11,415 bases of DNA from Clostridiales bacterium (GTDB taxonomy: Bacteria > Bacillota > Clostridia > Lutisporales > Lutisporaceae). A program made the translations under genes and the position numbers. This document shows positions 8,049-11,415 of the stretch, piece by piece. Where the stretch lies: assembly GCA_012522255.1 (NCBI GenBank), contig JAAYKT010000158.1, positions 1-11,415 of the forward strand, given 5' to 3'. The notes beneath the pieces were generated by a model. It had not been told where the DNA came from and searched no databases. It saw only the letters and a list, made by a program, of their open reading frames with translations. The first letter of the stretch is position 1. Every line of letters begins with the position of its first letter.

Positions 8049-8423
8049 ATGCCAACAATCAATCAGTTAATCAGGAAAGGCAGAAAAGAGGTTACTTATA
8101 AGTCTGACTCACCGGCGCTGATGGAATGCCCTCAAAGAAGAGGAGTTTGCACTGTTGTAAAAACAACAACACCTAAGAAGCCGAACTCTGCACTAAGAAA
8201 AATTGCGAGAGTCAGGTTGACAAACGGTATTGAGGTATCGGGTTATATTCCCGGTATAGGACACAACTTGCAGGAGCACTCCGTTGTTCTTATAAGAGGT
8301 GGAAGAGTAAAAGACTTACCGGGTGTCAGGTATCATATTATAAGAGGAACTTTGGATACTGCAGGTGTAACAAACAGAAAGCAAGGCAGATCCAAATATG
8401 GAGCCAAAATGCCAAAAAAATAA
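8049..8423 (+). CDS. rpsL: 30S ribosomal protein S12
   Basis: S12 sits at the decoding centre of the small subunit and helps control accuracy of tRNA selection. The 124-residue protein starts MPTINQLIRKGR, the universal bacterial start. It carries TTTPKKPNSALRK at about 39-51 and GHNLQEHSVVLIRGGRVKDLPGVRYH at about 71-96. The two lysines altered in streptomycin-resistant mutants (K43 in the PKKPNS loop, K88 in RVKDLPG, counting Met as 1) are wild type, so sensitivity is expected from this gene. D89 corresponds to the aspartate methylthiolated in E. coli; whether that happens here cannot be told. The stop is a tandem TAA TAA. It is the second gene after the internal promoter. Confidence 0.99.
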   Translation: MPTINQLIRKGRKEVTYKSDSPALMECPQRRGVCTVVKTTTPKKPNSALRKIARVRLTNGIEVSGYIPGIGHNLQEHSVVLIRGGRVKDLPGVRYHIIRGTLDTAGVTNRKQGRSKYGAKMPKK

Positions 8424-8426
8424 TAA

Positions 8427-8472
8427 GTGCGAAATAATATCACGACTTTTCGTGTAAAATATATTTGCGCAC
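8427..8472 (+). repeat. Nested imperfect palindrome in the rpsL-rpsG spacer
   Basis: The outer arms GTGCGAAATA (8427-8436) and TATTTGCGCAC (8462-8472) pair over ten bases with a single bulged G at 8467. Inside lies a perfect 5-bp hairpin CACGA-CTTT-TCGTG (8441-8454). The whole could fold as one long arm in the transcript. No uridine tract follows, so it does not look like a terminator. Its place between S12 and S7 is where E. coli carries the S7 feedback target; the role here is inference. Confidence 0.62.
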
Positions 8473-8474
8473 CA

Positions 8475-8490
8475 CGGCATATACGTGCCG
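8475..8490 (+). repeat. Short hairpin upstream of the rpsG ribosome binding site
   Basis: CGGCAT and GTGCCG pair as a 6-bp stem, five Watson-Crick pairs plus one U-G wobble, around the tetraloop ATAC. It lies immediately after the larger palindrome and ends 25 nt before the AGGAGGG that serves rpsG. Together the two make most of this spacer structured. Confidence 0.5.
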
Positions 8491-8515
8491 AGTACCGATG
8501 AAATATTGATTTGTC

Positions 8516-8522
8516 AGGAGGG
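8516..8522 (+). promoter_or_regulatory. Ribosome binding site deciding the rpsG GTG start
   Basis: AGGAGGG lies 7 nt before GTG 8530. The reading frame is open back to another GTG at 8485, but that codon has no ribosome binding site, falls inside a hairpin and would add 15 residues not found in S7. Confidence 0.88.
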
Positions 8523-8529
8523 AAGAAAA

Positions 8530-9000
8530 GTGCCAAGAAAAGGATTTATACCTAAAAGAGATGTTTTGCCGGATCCGTTATATAATGATAAGATTGTAAC
8601 AAAACTTATTAATCATATAATGTTTGATGGTAAAAAAGGTGTATCACAAAAGATAGTATACGGTGCATTCGAAATTATAAGAAACAAAACAGGCAAGGAA
8701 CCTTTGGAAGTATTTGAAGCTGCAATGAATAATGTAATGCCCGTATTGGAAGTTAAGGCAAGAAGAATAGGCGGTGCCACATATCAAGTGCCGATTGAAG
8801 TCAGGCCTGACAGGCGGCAGGCTTTGGGTATGAGATGGATTGTTGATTACTCAAGAAAAAGAGGCGAAAGAACTATGAGAGAAAGGCTGGCAGGAGAGAT
8901 ACTTGATGCAGCCAATAATACCGGTTCAAGCATTAAAAAAAGAGAAGATACCCACAAAATGGCCGAAGCCAACAAGGCTTTTGCTCATTACAGATGGTAA
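8530..9000 (+). CDS. rpsG: 30S ribosomal protein S7
   Basis: S7 is a primary 16S rRNA-binding protein that nucleates assembly of the 30S head and lies near the E-site tRNA. From GTG 8530 the protein is 156 residues, the length usual in Firmicutes, starting MPRKGFIPKRDVLPDPLYND. Family stretches are visible throughout. These include VKARRIGGATYQVPIEVRPDR in the middle, then LGMRWIVDYSRKRGERTM and the conserved end KMAEANKAFAHYRW. In E. coli, S7 represses its own operon by binding the S12-S7 spacer. The spacer here is also about 100 nt and can fold, which makes similar control plausible but unproven. The GTG start with a strong ribosome binding site is unusual only in being one of three non-ATG starts in this cluster. 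Confidence 0.99.
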   Translation: MPRKGFIPKRDVLPDPLYNDKIVTKLINHIMFDGKKGVSQKIVYGAFEIIRNKTGKEPLEVFEAAMNNVMPVLEVKARRIGGATYQVPIEVRPDRRQALGMRWIVDYSRKRGERTMRERLAGEILDAANNTGSSIKKREDTHKMAEANKAFAHYRW

Positions 9001-9019
9001 TCTGATCTCAAAACAGATT
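8999..9019 (+). repeat. Weak hairpin at the end of rpsG
   Basis: AATCTG (8999-9004) and CAGATT (9014-9019) are exact complements around a 9-nt loop; the stem uses the last two bases of the rpsG stop codon. The stem is short and A+T-rich, and only a mixed TGTATTTA follows. It is not a convincing terminator. Small inverted repeats of this kind also arise by chance in A+T-rich gaps. Confidence 0.35.
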
Positions 9020-9073
9020 GTATTTAGGATTGATTAAAAATAATGAAATATAAAAAACTTATAAATATTGGAT

Positions 9074-9088
9074 TGTTTACATTAAACA
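9074..9088 (+). repeat. Inverted repeat ahead of fusA
   Basis: TGTTTA and TAAACA are perfect 6-bp arms around CAT, located 33 nt before the fusA start codon. The dyad could be a small hairpin or an operator-like site, or chance in an A+T-rich gap. The rest of the 121-nt rpsG-fusA spacer shows no clear promoter. Confidence 0.35.
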
Positions 9089-9121
9089 GTTACTATTCTT
9101 GCTACAGAGAGGGGGATATCA

Positions 9122-11188
9122 GTGCCTAGGCAGTTTTCACTTGAAAATATAAGAAACATCGGAATCATGGCCCATATAGATGCCGGTAAAACCACCACAA
9201 CGGAAAGAATCCTGTATTACACAGGAAGGACTCATAAGGTAGGGGAAACTCATGAAGGTTCGGCGACTATGGACTGGATGGAGCAGGAACAGGAAAGAGG
9301 TATAACCATTACTTCTGCTGCTACTACTGCAAAATGGAAGAGTTTTAGTATAAACATTATAGATACACCGGGGCACGTTGACTTCACCGTTGAGGTAGAA
9401 AGATCTCTGAGGGTATTAGATGGGACTGTTGCGGTTTTTTGTGCAAAAGGCGGCGTAGAACCACAATCGGAAACAGTATGGCGACAGGCAGACAAATATC
9501 GCGTACCAAGAATTGCTTATGTAAACAAAATGGATATAATGGGTGCAGATTTCTTAAAAACTGTAGAAATGCTAAAAGACAGACTTAAGACTAATGCAGT
9601 ACCCGTTCAGTTACCTATAGGAAAAGAAGATAGTTTTATCGGTATAATTGATCTTATTAAAATGAAAGCCGAAATCTATAAAGATGATATGGGACAAGAA
9701 ATAGAAGAAACAGACATACCCGCTGACTTAATGGAATTAGCTAAAGATTATAGGGATAAAATGATAGAATCTGCCTCTGAGCAAGATGAAGACCTTATGA
9801 TGAAATACCTTGAAAATGAGGAAATAGAAGAAGAGCTGATAAAAAAAGCTATAAGAAAAGGTACGATAGATAATCAGATAACACCGGTTTTATGCGGTTC
9901 ATCCTATAAGAACAAAGGTGTTCAATTGGTTTTGGATGCAGTAGTCGATTATTTACCTTCCCCACTTGATATCCCTCCAATAGAGGGAACATCTGTTGAC
10001 GGCAATGAAAAATTGATCAGACATGCATCAGATGAGGAACCTTTTTCTGCTCTGGCGTTCAAGATTATGGTTGACCCTTATGTAGGAAAATTAGCATTCT
10101 TCAGGGTTTATTCGGGTAAACTTAAGGCTGGGTCCTATATATATAATTCTACAAAAGGTAAACGGGAAAGAATGGGAAGAATACTGCAAATGCATGCGAA
10201 CCATAGGGAAGATATGCCTGAGGTTCATACAGGAGATATTGCGGCTGTTGTGGGTTTAAAAGACACGACAACCGGAGACACGTTGTGTTCAGAAGAAAAT
10301 CAGATAATACTTGAATCAATGCAGTTTCCGGAACCGGTAATATCTGTAGCTATTGAGCCAAAGACAAAAGCAGGCCAAGATAAAATGAGTATTGCTTTAT
10401 CCAAATTGTCAGAAGAAGACCCTACATTCAGGACTTATACAAATGATGAAACAGGCCAGACAATTATTGCAGGAATGGGAGAACTCCATTTGGAGATAAT
10501 TGTTAACAGGATGCTGAGGGAGTACAGAGTAGATGCAAATGTGGGCAAACCGCAAGTTGCTTATAAGGAAACCATTAAAGGCAAGGTTAAATCTGAAGGT
10601 AAGTTTATAAGGCAATCCGGTGGAAAAGGACAATATGGTCATGTATGGCTTGAGGTGGAACCGCAAGAAGCCGGAGGCGGTTTTGAATTTGTAAATAAAA
10701 TTGTCGGGGGAGTTATTCCCAAAGAATATATATCTTCTGTCCAGGCAGGTGTTGAAGATGCATTACAAAATGGTGTATTAGGTGGTTATAATGTAATTGA
10801 TGTAAAAGTTACATTGTATGACGGATCTTTTCATGAAGTGGACTCATCAGAAATGGCATTTAAAATAGCGGGTTCAATGGCTTTTAAAGATGCTATGAAA
10901 AAAGCAAATCCTGTACTGTTAGAGCCGATTATGAAAGTTGAAGCGACTATACCCGAAGAATATTTGGGTGATGTAATGGGGGATATTAATGCCAGAAGAG
11001 GGAAAATTGAGGGTATGGATGTTAGAGCCGGAGCTCAAATAGTAAAGGGATTTGTACCCTTGGCCGAAATGTTCGGATACGCTACTGACTTAAGATCAAA
11101 AACCCAGGGCAGAGGGACTTATACTATGGAAATGAATCATTTTGAGGAAGTTCCCAAGAATATAACAGACAAAATTTTATCCAGATAA
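9122..11188 (+). CDS. fusA: Elongation factor G
   Basis: EF-G is the GTPase that moves tRNAs and mRNA through the ribosome after peptide transfer and, with ribosome recycling factor, splits the subunits. The GTG start at 9122 gives MPRQFSLENIRNIGIMAHID, the standard family start, 6 nt after a purine-rich GAGAGGGGG. The 688-residue length is normal. GTPase motifs are AHIDAGKT (17-24), the RGITI switch-I motif (59-63), DTPGH (81-85) and NKMD (135-138). CGSS stands in the usual G5 position. Later blocks include GMGELHLEI in domain III, GKGQYGHVWLEVEP at the start of domain IV, and HEVDSSEMAFKIAGS and MGDINARRGKIEGM toward the C-terminus. All conserved blocks are present and uninterrupted, so this is canonical FusA rather than a ribosome-protection or EF-G2 paralogue. 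It lies 121 nt after rpsG and 43 nt before tuf. Confidence 0.99.
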   Translation: MPRQFSLENIRNIGIMAHIDAGKTTTTERILYYTGRTHKVGETHEGSATMDWMEQEQERGITITSAATTAKWKSFSINIIDTPGHVDFTVEVERSLRVLDGTVAVFCAKGGVEPQSETVWRQADKYRVPRIAYVNKMDIMGADFLKTVEMLKDRLKTNAVPVQLPIGKEDSFIGIIDLIKMKAEIYKDDMGQEIEETDIPADLMELAKDYRDKMIESASEQDEDLMMKYLENEEIEEELIKKAIRKGTIDNQITPVLCGSSYKNKGVQLVLDAVVDYLPSPLDIPPIEGTSVDGNEKLIRHASDEEPFSALAFKIMVDPYVGKLAFFRVYSGKLKAGSYIYNSTKGKRERMGRILQMHANHREDMPEVHTGDIAAVVGLKDTTTGDTLCSEENQIILESMQFPEPVISVAIEPKTKAGQDKMSIALSKLSEEDPTFRTYTNDETGQTIIAGMGELHLEIIVNRMLREYRVDANVGKPQVAYKETIKGKVKSEGKFIRQSGGKGQYGHVWLEVEPQEAGGGFEFVNKIVGGVIPKEYISSVQAGVEDALQNGVLGGYNVIDVKVTLYDGSFHEVDSSEMAFKIAGSMAFKDAMKKANPVLLEPIMKVEATIPEEYLGDVMGDINARRGKIEGMDVRAGAQIVKGFVPLAEMFGYATDLRSKTQGRGTYTMEMNHFEEVPKNITDKILSR

Positions 11189-11218
11189 ATAAATTTTAAA
11201 TAATAAAAATGGATTATG

Positions 11219-11224
11219 AGGAGG
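11219..11224 (+). promoter_or_regulatory. Ribosome binding site for tuf
   Basis: AGGAGG, within GAGGAGGA, lies 7 nt before ATG 11232. The 43-nt fusA-tuf gap shows no promoter or terminator, so tuf is probably co-transcribed with fusA. Confidence 0.85.
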
Positions 11225-11231
11225 ATACAAA

Positions 11232-11415
11232 ATGGCAAAAGCAAAATATGAAAGAACCAAACCCCATGTAAACATAGGAACCATAGGTCACGTAGACCAT
11301 GGCAAGACAACATTGACAGCGGCGATTACGTTGGTATTGTCAAAATTCGGCGGAGCAACAGTGACCAAATATGACGAAATAGATAAAGCACCGGAAGAAA
11401 AAGAAAGAGGAATAA
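11232..11415 (+). CDS. tuf: Elongation factor Tu (5' part, cut by the window end)
   Basis: EF-Tu carries aminoacyl-tRNA to the ribosomal A site as a GTP complex. Only the first 61 codons lie in the window; the family is about 400 residues long. Visible are the standard start MAKAKYERTKPHVNIGTIGH, the P-loop GHVDHGKT at residues 19-26, and IDKAPEEKERGI leading into switch I. The stretch ITLVLSKFGGATVTKYDE is the usual variable region between them. Its position directly after fusA is the classical str-operon arrangement. Kirromycin-pocket and tRNA-binding domains cannot be judged from this fragment. Confidence 0.98.
   Translation, partial: MAKAKYERTKPHVNIGTIGHVDHGKTTLTAAITLVLSKFGGATVTKYDEIDKAPEEKERGI

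Noticed and set aside
8455..8460. TAAAAT as a -10 box for an rpsG promoter
   Set aside because: No -35-like sequence at a suitable distance, and the bases are part of the palindrome at 8427-8472.
8485..8529. Upstream in-frame GTG giving a 171-residue S7
   Set aside because: No ribosome binding site, lies within a hairpin, and the extra 15 residues are not seen in S7; GTG 8530 has AGGAGGG and matches the family start.
9068..9096. Possible fusA promoter: TTGGAT, 17-bp spacer, TACTAT
   Set aside because: Only three of six and four of six matches to consensus, with no extended -10, in a very A+T-rich stretch where such matches are expected by chance.

Overview
The window is a housekeeping gene cluster from a low-G+C Gram-positive bacterium. 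It carries the end-to-end block rpoB-rpoC-L7Ae-rpsL-rpsG-fusA-tuf, all on the + strand. The gene order, the small L7Ae-type gene between rpoC and rpsL, the A+T-rich codon use (many AGA/AGG, ATA and TTA codons) and strong AGGAGG ribosome binding sites point to Bacillota, most likely class Clostridia. Signature stretches in beta, beta' and EF-G resemble clostridial sequences known to me, but I cannot name a genus. There are no mobile elements, CRISPR arrays, tRNAs or rRNAs, and no sign of horizontal transfer.

Layout. 10-4011 encodes RNA polymerase beta, with its start only nine bases into the window. 4031-7639 encodes beta', probably from a TTG start 19 nt after the rpoB stop. A 105-nt gap follows and holds a near-consensus sigma-A promoter (7667-7696). 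Next come the 81-residue L7Ae/YbxF-type RNA-binding protein (7745-7990), a perfect hairpin overlapping its stop, rpsL (S12, 8049-8423), and a 106-nt structured spacer. Then rpsG (S7, 8530-9000, GTG start), a 121-nt A+T-rich gap, fusA (EF-G, 9122-11188, GTG start), and the first 61 codons of tuf (EF-Tu, 11232 to the window end).

The genes serve two linked machines. Beta and beta' form the catalytic core of RNA polymerase. S12 and S7 belong to the 30S decoding centre and head, while EF-G and EF-Tu drive translocation and aminoacyl-tRNA delivery. The internal promoter after rpoC probably lets the str-type unit (L7Ae-rpsL-rpsG-fusA-tuf) be expressed separately from, or on top of, rpoBC read-through.

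Nothing here looks like a new system. The points worth a second look are lineage-specific. They are a roughly 87-residue insertion in beta just before the DGRTG motif, a long acidic beta C-terminus, and a trigger-loop tip in beta' two residues longer than in Bacillus. To these add a structured rpsL-rpsG spacer placed where E. coli has its S7 feedback site, and three non-ATG starts in a highly expressed operon.
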